Shown: positions 13,451 through 24,740 of the stretch, one piece after another | Numbering within the stretch: position 1 is the stretch's first letter | How the letters are laid out: each line of letters opens with the position of its first letter | DNA from: Epiperipatus broadwayi | Taxonomy: Eukaryota; Onychophora; Udeonychophora; Euonychophora; Peripatidae | Assembly: GCA_028023455.1 (NCBI GenBank) | Contig: JAQFVV010012446.1 | Span: 2,786,001 to 2,850,000 of the forward strand | DNA: 64,000 nt | Direction: 5' to 3' | Made by a program: the position numbers and the translations under genes | Notes under the pieces: generated by a model | Told to the model about the DNA's origin: nothing | What the model saw: only the letters and a program-made list of their open reading frames with translations | Database searches by the model: none

Positions 13451-14354
13451 TATTCACATATTTAAAGATTGAAAAAAATTTAATTTATATAAATTTTAAT
13501 TTATATTGCAAATGCACAAATCAAACTTCAAACATAACAAAACCAAAAGTATGGCATTAATTGTGATAAAATTATTTACATATCCAACTGGCTTCAATCC
13601 AATCAATAACAAATGAGATTGAACAATCTGATAAAAATCAAATTAAATATTATTGAATCTTATCTTTTGAAAATTACTAATATAAAATTTTTGAGTCAAG
13701 TCTATTCTGGGTCTTTTACAGAAGACTCAATTCATTATTTTCCCTGACAGATATTATTAATTAAAAACATGTATTAACTAAAGCCTTCATCAAGAAAACA
13801 AGTTTCCAGTCACAACTACCACTTATGTTCAGGTCTTCTCATCAATGCAACAAAAGTTTACATATCACTGCAACTACTATCCAATTCAAAGGTGCTGAAC
13901 AGTCCTGTGTATTCCTAAATGTTTTTCATTGGTGGATTATGATGAAGTTATGATTTTGCACCACATAGGATAATTCAATAAATTATATCAGTATTTATCA
14001 AGTAAATCTCTCCAAGTCTATATTGATTGCAATCTCTAGCAAATAAAGTAAGATATTTCATATCTGCAAGAGATGGCATGCTTAAACACAATCATTTTAG
14101 ACTTTAAAGTCTATCAAGAAATCCAACAAACCTTCTAGCCAGTCCCTAAGCAAAAAATTCCTGATATTAAAACTGTCTGCTTGTCAAAAGTTAACAGATG
14201 ATAATTTTTTAATGTTCAGAAATACTATCTCCAAGTCACTTTTTTTAAACCCAAAGAAATTAAGGTAAAATTGCTCTTTTTCAAAACCAAGATTAAATAT
14301 AAGAAATATATATTTAACAATAATAATAATAAAAGGACAATAAATAATACTTAC

Positions 14355-14505
14355 CTTCTCATTAAAAGCTACTGCTTTGATGATCAGCTTACCAAGAAGT
14401 GGATTAACATCCCAAAGTATTCTTATTGGAGGTTTAACAGCAGCTTGCTTGACATTTGTTATGAGAGTACATCGACCTGCATCATTGTATAATCGATTGA
14501 CTATT
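14355..14505 (-). CDS. CPT1: CPT1 exon C
   Basis: This 151-bp exon has acceptor TTATTTAG and donor GTAAGT. Its first base completes a Glu codon begun in exon B. It then encodes 50 residues, including VNRLYNDAGRCTLI and PPIRILWDVN. It corresponds to the CPT1 stretch linking the catalytic exon (YxxDGxCxG) through the LxWDI block to the NDVDF region. This is the least conserved of the six exons. It is supported by exact phase agreement with both neighbours and by the RCxL and LWDV landmarks. Confidence 0.85.
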
Positions 14506-14997
14506 CTAAATAAATAAATAAAGCAAGTCTAAACAAATTAACCACAATCCACTGCACACTGTGCTAATTAAGAGCATTCAAAAACTATTTGATTTACAAT
14601 TATTATTAAGACATATCAAGTAAATGTCAACTACTGACATTCATATGAAAAACATTTTTTCAGAATGATGTTTCAACTGTTCATTTTTTCAGGTTGCACT
14701 AACACACATTCACTATTGTGATAATGGAGTCCATATTATTTTATTGCTAACTGGTCTCTCCCCCTTTCACTCCCAGTTGTTATATACTTTTCTAATGAAT
14801 TTCATTATAATAAAGATAAAATAATTTAAACATGGTCAATTTAATTATGCTATAAGCAAAAATTCAGATCTTTCAGATCATATATCACTTTGTTTTTATT
14901 GCTTCTTATAGTATTATTAAAAATTTCTAATGTTATCATAATTTGAAGTATCAGTATATTTCTAATCTTTTTTAAGACCTAATTTACCCATTCTTTC

Positions 14998-15187
14998 ACA
15001 GGAAATATAAACCATTAAGCATCACATGATCACCATCTCTTATACTAGCACATAATTGTTTATAAACAAAGCAAAACTCTCCATACAGTAGCGCCACCCT
15101 GTGCCAACCTGGCATCCATTGATTACTCTGGTTGGCACCGAGTGGAACTACTGTATGGAGAGTTTTGCTTTGTTTACAGGAAATATA
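14998..15187 (-). mobile_element. Palindrome-plus-tail element, family P, copy 1
   Basis: A 12-bp direct repeat ACAGGAAATATA flanks the element exactly (14998-15009 and 15176-15187). Inside is a one-sided tail (15010-15063) and a palindrome (15064-15175) whose arms begin AAACAAAGCAAAACTCTCC. Two relatives lie at 31971-32185 and 39204-39418. The long direct repeats argue against an ordinary DNA MITE. Confidence 0.7.
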
Positions 15188-15284
15188 GTTTGAATTATTA
15201 TGATATATATTTATAAAAGTGTACACCTAAATCCAAAAATCTATTCAGAATTCTCATAGTAGTTGCTCACTGTTAATGTGTTCA

Positions 15285-16440
15285 TACTTCTTCCACAAAT
15301 GCTGAATTTACATGAGACTTTTTCCAACTGACTTCCTCAATACATATTTTCTTTGCAAAATAAATAGTTAGGGTGACAATATACACTCTTCTCTAACTCT
15401 TTTGCCAATGTGAAACCAGTCAGTTTTACCATAATCTGTTTTAACTACAGTTCTTATCTTATTTAAATATTCCTAATGAGAACAATAAATACCCTTGATC
15501 ATCTATTTTCCTAAGAATATTTCATAATTTATCATAGTCAACTAAATCAAACTCTTTGTAATCAAAATAGCTTAAATAAATGACTTTCTGAAATTCACTA
15601 GCTTTTTCAATTATGCTGAAACCCTCCTGAAACTAGCCTGCATAAATTGTCTTTCAATATACACTTCTAATTTGTAAAGAATGATTTTCAGTATAATCTT
15701 AGTTCTATGAGAGGAATTGCTGTCCAATATCTTAAGGCTTTTTTCCTTTGGAATTTTCAGTCTATAAGAGACTAAATAATTTTCTAGATTAATATAATTT
15801 AGTAAGTATTTTTATCCACTTTTTGATCACTTTCCTACCACCAATTCCAGCATTCATCTCTTTGGCTATATAATATAATTTAGTAAGTATTTTTATCCAC
15901 TTTTTGATCACTTTCCTACCACCAATTCCAGCATTCATCTCTTTGGCTATAACTTTTTAAAAAAAATCTGATCTTATTTTCCATTAATGAGGGTTTTTCT
16001 ACAAATAAAAAGAGCCTAATTAATGTCCTAATGATATAGCTCTTTTGTATACTACTTTCATCTTTTTATATATTACTTTTGTTATTTTCAATTTCTTTAT
16101 AAATATTGTAATAATTTTGCTTTTTGTCTTTGTTGGAATTTCTTTAGAATTTTCTTTTCAATTCTCTTAAATAATCTTTATTCTTTTTAATTTTATTATT
16201 TATTTTTCTCTTTACAATTAACACTACATTTTCTAAAATCCATTTTGATGTTTCAGATTGGTTATTCTTATTCAAATTTTTATCAGATCAATTTTGCTTA
16301 TTTCTTTTATATTTTCATTCATAATTACCCATCATTTACATCCAAAACTTAAAATCAATTTGTAATGTTATGCCTAAAATCAATAGGTATGTTTTTTTAA
16401 AACACTGACAAATTTATAGTTCTTTTTTAACTTCAAAGTT
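15285..16440 (-). pseudogene. BovB/RTE-like LINE, reverse-transcriptase portion, decayed
   Basis: Minus-strand translation in shifting frames gives RT landmarks in order: IILKIILYKLEVYIERQ, QASFRR (usual QAGFR), FDLVDYDKLW-like, ILRKIDDQGY, TDYGKTDWFHIGKRVREE and CILSP. These are the RT palm segments of BovB/RTE-type LINEs (KTDWFxIGKGVRQGCILSP in intact elements). Several stops and frame breaks are present, so it is dead. An 81-bp tandem duplication lies inside. The 5' half of probably the same element is at 18370-18870. Confidence 0.65.
15791..15951. repeat. Perfect 81-bp tandem duplication
   Basis: The block starting AATATAATTTAGTAAGTATT at 15791 is repeated without change from 15872 to 15951. 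Identity of the two copies implies a recent event, in contrast with the decayed LINE around it. An assembly artefact is also possible. Confidence 0.85.
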
Positions 16441-16553
16441 ATAGTTTATGATATTCTACAATTTTCCAACATTGCGTGAAGTATGAATACTGAACACTAC
16501 CATTTGATGGCGGTCTTTTTTGCCCAATGTACATCAATATACCGATTCAAGGG

Positions 16554-17420
16554 TCATCAGTTTCTTTACAGAATACTGCAGTAAAAAGAAAATTTTTTTT
16601 TTCACTTTCTATACATAAAACTCGTATGGTTTTTTTTTTTTTGGGGGGGGGGGGGGGGGGTAATAAACAAACACTTTGTTTTTATATGATGTAGTGGTAG
16701 CGGGGTTTTGATTTGCTTTTAAATTATCGACTTTTTTGATTTTGAGCTTTTTTTTTTGATTTTGAATTATCGGTTTCTTTACATAATACTATGGTAAAAA
16801 AATTTTTTTTACTCCTTTCTATACATAAAACTTGTAAGGTTTTTTTTTTCTCCTTTTTAATAAACAAACACTTTGTTTTTAGATGGTAGAGGGGGGTTGG
16901 TTTGCTTCTAAATTATCACTTTTTTTTGGATTTTGATCTTTTAAAGTCTTAATTAAACAATTCAGTTTAGAGGGTGGAGGTTGGTTTGAATTTTAATTCT
17001 CATCTTTTAGTATCTTTTGCCGATGTACTGGAAACTTCGCATATTAATTTTAAATGTGTTTGAATATAGAATACATATAAAGAGATAGATTTTAACAAAA
17101 TATACGAATTATTGGAGGGGGGTTGGTTTGCTTTTAAATTATCGATTTTTTTCCTTATCGACATTTGATTAATTTTGAGTTTTCTTTTTTGGGAAAGCCT
17201 TATTAATCAATTCATTTTTAATAAACTAACAGTTGTTTTTTAGAGGGTGGAGGAGGGTTGGTTTGATTTTTAATTGTCTTTTATTTTCTTATTGCGGTGT
17301 TGTTGTTTTTTTTTTAAAAATATTTACGCTACCAAAATCTTTATATGATAGCAAAAAGTTCTTCCTTTATTTTTTGCCTTTTTCAAAAAGCCTTAATTAA
17401 ATAGTTTGTTTTTAAAAAAA
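16554..17420. repeat. Degenerate tandem repeats with T/G homopolymers
   Basis: Blocks such as TCTATACATAAAACTYGTA (16600, 16819), AATAAACAAACACTTTGTTT and GGTTGGTTTGCTTYTAAATT recur at spacing near 215-220 bp, decaying to the right. A run of about 14 T followed by 18 G lies near 16630-16660, and shorter G runs recur at the same phase of later units. Confidence 0.6.
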
Positions 17421-17518
17421 CCTTTTTTTAGAGGGGGGAGTTACAGTTTGTTTGACTCCAATAGATGAGCCTCAAAGCAGTAATTAAAGGGATTTTGGAG
17501 CCATCCAACCAGCTTCCC

Positions 17519-17980
17519 TTACACAGAACCCAGGTACGCATGCAGGAGTGGCAACGGAATTCCCCAGATCCTATAGTTGACTAAAACCATGCTCCTCCTG
17601 TAAACGCACAGCTTTGCATCTGGCAGGATGTTCTCTTTCTGGAAAAACACAACAGCATCAAATTCTGTGGCTGGCAATTCACTCCCTTTCAACCAATTTT
17701 GAGTACTTGCCAGTGACATGTTACTGTTCTCACACGGATTCACGTGTAAATGTGCATTTGCATGTGAACTCAGCAGAACTCTGCTGAAATCCCAAACCAT
17801 TTCAGGTTGTGTGCAGTTCAAAATCATAGGGAAGCATGCATGATGGCCTGACAATTCTTAATATGTAATACTAAATCCACTATGCTTTCTCAAAATGTTT
17901 CCACAATGAATTTTTTGATAGTTTCGCATCCTTCAAATACGGCCGCCATCAAATCAGACCGTAGTGAGAGTTGAATTGTG
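17519..17980 (-). pseudogene. Unidentified GC-richer ORF, possible retrocopy or insert gene
   Basis: A 111-codon open frame runs from 17854 down to a TAA at 17519, with composition clearly richer in GC than the surroundings. Upstream, GATTTGATGGCGGCCG gives a good start context (Met-Ala-Ala-Val-Phe-Glu). The reading continues through one stop and one frame change into the long frame, as expected of a decayed gene. Recognisable residues include NCTQPEMVWDF, NWLKGSELPATEFDAVVFF and YRIWGIPLPLLHAY. I recognise no family. An intron-like reading (AG before GCCATC, GT after TCTGT) is also possible, so a true exon cannot be excluded. Confidence 0.45.
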
Positions 17981-18369
17981 TTCACATGAGGAATACTGTC
18001 GCAAGTCAATGGGTGTAGTATTTTGTTATGTAATCGTAGGACAAATCGCCCTCTAGGCAGCCTGTTATGGCTTTAAACAACACTGTTGTAGTGTTAGCTG
18101 TAAGTTAGGCTGCTAAAACGGTATATTGATGTGCGTATTATTATCAAAGAATTTAATCAATTTGATAACAACAAACTATTTACAACATACAACCAGAAGT
18201 TTAACTACTGAAAAATATATATGAGCAGTAAAAAAAATATTTAAATTCATAGAAACTTTTAATCATTCTCCTATTTCATTTCTACTTCAAATCCATATTT
18301 TTTATCATTATTTTTTTTTCAACTATGGTATTTCTGACAGTGCATCTAATCACAAGGCTTTTCAATTAC

Positions 18370-18870
18370 CTCTTCACTTGGTTGAGTTTTGGGAATATAA
18401 ACTTGTATTATAGTAATGTGAACATTTCCAAGATTATTCATAATGATAGTCCTTGCTATACTCTTTATAATACTGTCATTTTTTCTCAGTTCATAGCCTA
18501 AATAAAAGACAGTACATTTCTTGATAGAAATCTACTAATCCACATGACATCACTAACACCTATTCCATTTACATCTTTAGTACATAAAATGTTCATATTC
18601 ATATTCTCATGTATTCACAATTCCAGCATTGAGATTCTCTTTGTAGCTTTGATTTTTGTATTTCCTGCATAGAAAAGTCATAACTAGACATTTAATTGAC
18701 TTTAATATAATCAAGTCATACAAGCCAGCATTACTGAAAAATATCTATGGGTCTTCCTAAATACCATCTTGAATGCCTACAGATCCAAGGGACCAATTAA
18801 CAGCATTATAACTTAATTCTCTGTTGTCTTATAATTCACAATCTTCCTATACAGTTTCAAATTTTAACCC
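18370..18870 (-). pseudogene. BovB/RTE-like LINE, endonuclease portion, decayed
   Basis: Minus-strand fragments, with frame breaks, follow the APE endonuclease of BovB-type LINEs: GNTKIKATKRISMLE, MNMNILCTKDVNGIGV, YELRKNDSIIKSIARTIIM and NVHITIIQVYIPKTQPSEEV (usual NITIIQVYAPTTxAEEE). Strand and order match the RT fragment at 15285-16440, so both probably come from one element. Confidence 0.6.
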
Positions 18871-20779
18871 ATGTAGGGGAACAATGTTGAGAGTCAATAA
18901 TCAGCAGATCATCATATTATAGATGATAATAATATTAAGAAATAACCCAAAACAAAAAAAGTATAGCAAACCAAATATTATAATAATATAAAAAGTACAG
19001 ATTTTTCTTACGATTTCTTTTTCAAAAAAGATGATTAGATTTCACTGTGAAACAGTCAATCTTACTTCAAGATTGAGTTTTACTATTCTACCACTTAACC
19101 CATATTTCACCCCACTCCTTTCTGTCATATGTATATAAGTTATATGTGTATTTCTGAGAAGCGTCTATGAGATTTATAAATATAAATCTCAAATAAAAAT
19201 TTTCTTTAATTATTTTAAATATTAACTTTTATAGATGCGACTCAGATATATACATATATTACAGGAGCATATAGATATAATTAAAAATACTAAATAATTT
19301 TGTGTCTTTTAAAATTATATATTTTTTACTTTTATTTTTAATACTTTGTAATTGTTTTTCTTCATATAATTACACAAATATTCAAGATGGAAGATGCAAT
19401 CACTAACTAACCAAGAATAATTAAAGGGGTGGGAACATTAGTTTGTTTCATGGTTTTAAAAGGAATTTTTAAATCAGCATTAATGAAAGTAAAATTTAAA
19501 ACAAAGCTAATTGATTTTATGTTAGCTGTTAACATTTTTATCAAATCTATTTCCAATCTGGAAAATGATTTGAATTTATTTTTGGACAGTTATCTAGCGA
19601 TTGCATCTCCAATAACAATAGACAAAAGATTTCAGTAGATTCAGGATTAAATTTGAGTTAAGAAGTTTAATTAAAATCATTCTTCAAATAACTCAAAACT
19701 GGTATAGAGCTAAAAATCTATTGTGTTAGAGTTTGGTCAATAGTCACTAACCGACTTCACATGTTTGATTTTTAAAGAGGGTCTAAGCAACCTTCCCCTC
19801 TGGCTTCAGCCCGACTCTTTGCCGTGCCAAGATGTAGCTCCTACCGATCAAGAGTGCCTGTGCCATCAGAGAACTGCTGAGGCCAAGAAATATGCTTTTA
19901 GATTAAATACAATCTGACTGCTACAAACATCAAAGAATGCCACCTTCCACAGAAGATTCGTCATACTTCATTCCATAGAATCATGAGGTAACAAGCTCAA
20001 AGTCATTATAATCATATTACCTGAATTCTAACTACTAACTCTTAAAAAATTCATGTTTCTTTATGTTCAACCTCTTTTTACCTCACTAATCGGTGAGCAT
20101 GTTAAACTAATAATTATTTTCTTAGTATCGATTCTCTATAACCTAAACAAATCTTATTGTAAAATATTTCATCCAACTCACGCTTCTTATTTTTCTTATA
20201 ATTTAGTGCGGTTATAATTTAATTTTAATGATATTTTTATATTCTCACTTAATTTTTATTTGCAAATGCCAATCAAACCCAATTTTATGAACTTCTTCTA
20301 TATCCCGCTGTGGAATAGAAAGGGGGGGGGGGATTAATGAGTTCTTATTTATTTCTAAATAGCTCATAAGATTGAGTTTCTCTTTTAAAATGAATATGTG
20401 CTTTTTAAAAAATATTTTACCATAAATTTATACAAAATGTATAAATACTTTGCAATCTGGGGTGGATATTGGTGTCCATTAATTTTACTAATTTCTTTAT
20501 TGATCATCATCGCCAAAAGGCTGGCGACCTAATTCTATTTTATTTGCACTTTTAAGTGCATGAATTTGTTTTTTTTTTAATTTTATATGTTAAACAAAAT
20601 AGTATTGATTCAAGAAGGGGCAGCAATGCACACTTCATTAATTATAGTTTTAACTTCTGATAAATGACTTTATCTTACATGGGTCATTATTTTAACATAT
20701 CATTACGTATTTGTTAAACCACTTAGGGCTTCATTTTAGTATTTAAATCTAATGATGTCATATTCTTATAATAGCATTG

Positions 20780-21190
20780 CTAGCATATGACAGACATTAT
20801 TAATAAGCCACATAGGGGCTTTGATCTGATTCGCCCGTACCTCATTCCGGGGAGTCCTGTTCATCTTTGTTTGTCATTCTTCTCCTCAAAGTATATATTT
20901 ATATACTGCTTGTATCTGTCTGTACCTCATTCCAGAATATTAGAAGCCTTCTGTCCTTTTTCAGTGTTCTCGTTCATAACAGGGGTATAAGACTACTCCT
21001 TGGAATAAGGAGGTTAGGGTAGTTCAAGCTCTGTATGGTTTTGCTGTGATCCGGACCCATAGCAACTTCCTACCTACCTTTCCATTTTGGGCACTGCTCA
21101 GCCTGAAGCTGGCGTACCATCTTAAAATAAAAGAATGAAGTTTTCTCGGCCGAAGTTGCCATTTTCTCTTTCACTGACATGATGCTAATA
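20780..21190. other. GC-richer unassigned stretch
   Basis: This stretch contains GGGGCTTTGATCTGATTCGC, GTGATCCGGACCCATAGCAA and CAGCCTGAAGCTGGCGTACC, well above local GC, followed by AAAATAAAAGAATG and a CGGCCGAAGTTGCC block. It may be a retroposon or a relict exon. No frame is convincing and no relative is present elsewhere in the window. Confidence 0.3.
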
Positions 21191-22544
21191 TCGCAATTTC
21201 TTATATTTCGTTTTCTAGCCTGTATAACAAAATAAACCGTAATGATGTGTAATAATGAAACGTTTTTCTCTTTAAATATTTTTTGTTGGAGTTTTAGATC
21301 TAATCTCTCATGAAGCTGCCCTCCTCTTTATTGAAATAAGCCATTCCCATACTTATAGTTTCGCAATATTTGATTGTTAAATGTCGAAAATGTAGAATAA
21401 ATAAATGTTTTAGTACACTTACGGATCATCATGTATCCTTATTTAATTGTCATAAATAAATGCTATAAATAAAAATAAAGTTATGTATCAAATGCCAAGG
21501 GCATTCTATTAAAGTCCTATAAACAGCGAAACTCTATTCTCGCATCTTTATATTAGTTTTCTTTTAATGTATAAAACGTCCACCAACCACCCATATAAAT
21601 CTGTTTTTATAACCTTAAATAAAATCCGATTTCCAAATATACGTTCAGTATTGTAACTCCGCACTAAATTGATATCTATTAAAAAAACAAATAATTGACT
21701 CAAGATTGTCAAATATTTGAAACCAAAATAAAGTTTAAAATGCGTGAAGTTGATTATATATATATCTAAAATCATCTTGAATTTTGTCAAAATAAATATT
21801 CATATTTTTAAACTTAATCCAGTTGTTTGAATCTCATCAATATATTTATGTATGTTTTTAACTTATATCTCGGGTTCACTCAATCTCTCATTATCATCAC
21901 CAGTTGAGTTCTCATGCAAAACATTGTAGCACTGGGCTGGGAGAGAATGAATTCATGTTGTATCACTGTAGGTGTTGTCCATAGTGTTATAGATTTAGGG
22001 AATGGGCAAATAGGTTAGAATTCATGATTGCTCCTGACCCGTGTATCTCGGGCATGATTGGATTCAGGGTACTTTTGCTTAGATTCTAAATCTTGTTGGA
22101 TGGACATACATTTTCGATTGGTACAACTGTAAAACATGAAGTCTTATAGACTTATATTACAGTAATGTTAAAGGAATGTTCATGAAATTGAAATAATACC
22201 AGTAATATTAGATGATTCGCAAGATTATATCTAAGAATAACCTTTGCAATAATTTGATAACCATAGCCATACCAGAAAAAAAATATCATTGAAATCTGGA
22301 GTGGGTTGTGAAATGATGTATCAAAGGAAAGAAATGAACTTGTCATGACTATTCTAGTCAGTTTTAATGAGATAATTAATTGGTCATCTCAAATTTGTCA
22401 ATAATATTCAATAGCTAAGTATGAAATAAAACAAATTTCTAGAATTATGAATCCATAAAGTATACTTGTACAAAAAAAAAAAAAAAATTTGAATTATTAA
22501 ATCAATAACATACTCAATATCTTACCTGTAAAATTTAAAAATTA

Positions 22545-22866
22545 AGATAATATATTTGTATTATATATTGGGACATTTACATCATCTAATATTAAGTATT
22601 GAATGTCTTTAGATTTACCAATTACATTCAATATGCACAATGTTTCAAAATGTATTATTCTCTCCCCTCTTCAGGTGTTGCAGGCCTGACCAGCAACAGG
22701 GCTAGCATGGGAATCCTCTCCTACTAACAGTTATTAACAGTTGAATGTAAATGAAATATTTAAATAAAATTATTTTTTCTAAAGACATTCAGTATTAAAT
22801 ATTAGATGATGAAAATAGTCCAATACTATCATCACAAACCTTCAGGAAAACACTAAGACAATATAT
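22545..22866 (+). mobile_element. Palindrome-plus-tail element, family Q, copy 1
   Basis: Flanked by AGATAATATAT / AGACAATATAT (11 bp, one mismatch). The arms carry CATCTAATATTAAGTATTGA and its complement. The one-sided tail is ATCATCACAAACCTTCAGGA. A GC-richer segment with GTTGCAGGCCTGACCAGCAA sits in the centre and is absent from the relative at 28673-28978, so the palindrome is interrupted. Confidence 0.6.
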
Positions 22867-23765
22867 ACTTATTATAAAATTATTATTTTTATTATTAACT
22901 TTTTTTAGTGAAAGAAGAATAGATGCTACGAAAATAAAAAATATGTTCTATTTTACTTTGAAAATAAAAGTTAATAGTTACCAAATGCAATATAAGTAAG
23001 GTCTTTACTAACAGAATCAGAAGTTAATGAAACAAAAAGTGAATATTATGACAGCGAAACAATAAATGCAAAATAGACCAAAGAGAGAAATGATTATTGA
23101 ATCATCCACTTTTGAAAGAGTATAATAAATAATAAAGAGACCACTTTAAATATAAAACTATAATATTGCCGAAAACTAACATTCTAAAAGATATACCAAG
23201 TAACATTGTCTTATGATAAATTTCAGAACAAAACTGAATTTTGAAAGAATTAAACATAATACTGATATAAAACATAACTTCTTGAGAGAACAGCATTTAA
23301 CGAAAAAAGTAAAAGAAAATGAAAGGTGATACTTAAAATAAATGTTAGAATGTTGAATACTACTGCCAGAAAAATTGTAAATTGAAGGTTCTATAATAAA
23401 AATAAAGGTCATATATAAGGAGGAGGGGATTGAATATAGGATAGAATTATGAAAAATATCAGAATTAATAATCAAAACACCAAATTAGCCAAATCTGAAT
23501 TACACAATTTATATAAATAACTATTTGAAGAAAACTAATTAAGAAGTGTTCTATCAAACTTAATCTGAAGTCTTGAAATTTTATTAATTTTGTTATATAG
23601 AAAAAAAAACTGCCAATAAAGTAGATGATTAAAATATATGTCTTCCCTAAAAATAAAAAAAGAGAAGTTAACAAACTTCTTTTTCATAACCCCAAATAAA
23701 AGAATTCTAAAGCAATATATTGATAGGAAAATAAAAACTTTCAGACATGGATAAAAAAAAAAATC

Positions 23766-23891
23766 AATTGGCTTTATTGTCTGCAAATTCATGAGAAGAA
23801 GTTACAGCATTAAAAATGCCACAGCTGGAATATATCCGAAATTTTTACATTCCAAAGTCTGATGCTACTACTGCATTAAATCATGCAAGGT
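23766..23891 (-). mobile_element. tRNA-derived SINE, family 2
   Basis: The minus strand shows the family head CTTGCATGATTTAATGCAGT, a middle ATTCCAGCTGTGGCATTTTT and a tail ending GACAATAAAGCCAATTG. Another family-2 copy begins ten bases to the right and is split by the LTR element. Confidence 0.55.
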
Positions 23892-23923
23892 AAAAGTGAG
23901 TAGCTTTATTACTTGGGAGTTTA

Positions 23924-24740
23924 TGTCGCCACTACTATACTGCCGGGAGACCTTGTCTGTGAAATTAACCATTCTCAGACTAATTTAATGATAGTAATCC
24001 TCCAGTAATTACTTGACACTATTAGATCGAGATTAAATGCAATTTAATAATAATAATCTTAGTAATTGCTAACTAAACATTACAATTTATATATACATTT
24101 ATGTGCATTACTATTCATATCCATAGGCATACAAAAATAATAATCAAGATCAATACAACCTGTATGAGTCCTAACTGGCTGTTCCCATGTTTGGAGGCCA
24201 GATTTCCACAGTTGAACTCTCTGTACATTCAGGCAATGTTCTGCACCCGCTTATAGTCCAAGTGCACAGGTGAAGCTCCAAGAATCAAGTGTCCTTTTCT
24301 TGATCCAATTTGCAGTGAGTCCATTCACTGCTTCATTCTCTAAAACTGATTGGCTCGTATTCCCATCCATCTGCTCAGGTGATTCTTCCTTTCACTGCTC
24401 ACACTCTGGATACAAGAATTTAACCATTATATATCTGACTTTAATTAATGAATTAATTTTTGCTTACAGTTTATAATCATGAAGAAAATCTAAACTCCAA
24501 TTCTTTTAATTGTTCATTATCCCATTATAATACTGCATTCTACTCTCATTAATTTAACTGCTTTTACTTTTAGAAAATAATTTTCCTTTTAATCTTACAA
24601 AGTTATAGACTTTTATTTCCTATTTTGAAAGGATAGGCCTTTTAAAATTATTTAATTCCTTTATAACTTATTTATCTATTTCCATTAGTAATTTATACCT
24701 CTTTGTATGTATGTGCATTTAAGTATACACATACATATCA
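23924..24740 (-). repeat. 3' LTR of Ty3-like retrotransposon
   Basis: Aligns along its whole length with 26657-27479, with scattered substitutions and indels; by eye the pair is well diverged, so the insertion is old. On the minus strand it starts TGATATGTATGTGTATACTT and ends in CA. It is preceded by a polypurine tract CTTGGGGAAAGTAA (about 24741-24754). Confidence 0.75.

Larger units (their letters stand above)
8484..14354 (-). other. CPT1 intron C-D (5.9 kb)
   Basis: Contains a duplicated repeat (9170-9756), a LINE 3' end (10180-10480), a family-2 SINE (10498-10612) and two family-1 SINEs (11395-11515, 13351-13450). The stretches 11640-11960 and 12300-12680 are slightly richer in GC than their surroundings, but I could not link them to any family. 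The remaining parts are AT-rich without visible structure. Confidence 0.8.
16530..18134 (-). mobile_element. Candidate 1.6-kb insert with short inverted ends splitting a LINE
   Basis: ACATCAATATACCG at about 16533 recurs inverted as CGGTATATTGATGT at about 18119. LINE RT sequence lies to the left and LINE endonuclease sequence to the right, both on the minus strand, which suggests an insertion between them. The insert holds degenerate tandem repeats (16554-17420), an unidentified ORF (17519-17870) and a GC-richer leader (17930-18130). The mobile class is not recognised, and the inverted ends could be coincidental. Confidence 0.4.

Noticed and set aside
23100-23800. Overlapping minus-strand frames rich in Phe and Ile
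   Set aside because: Composition-driven frames in AT-rich DNA, two frames open at once, no motif on either strand.
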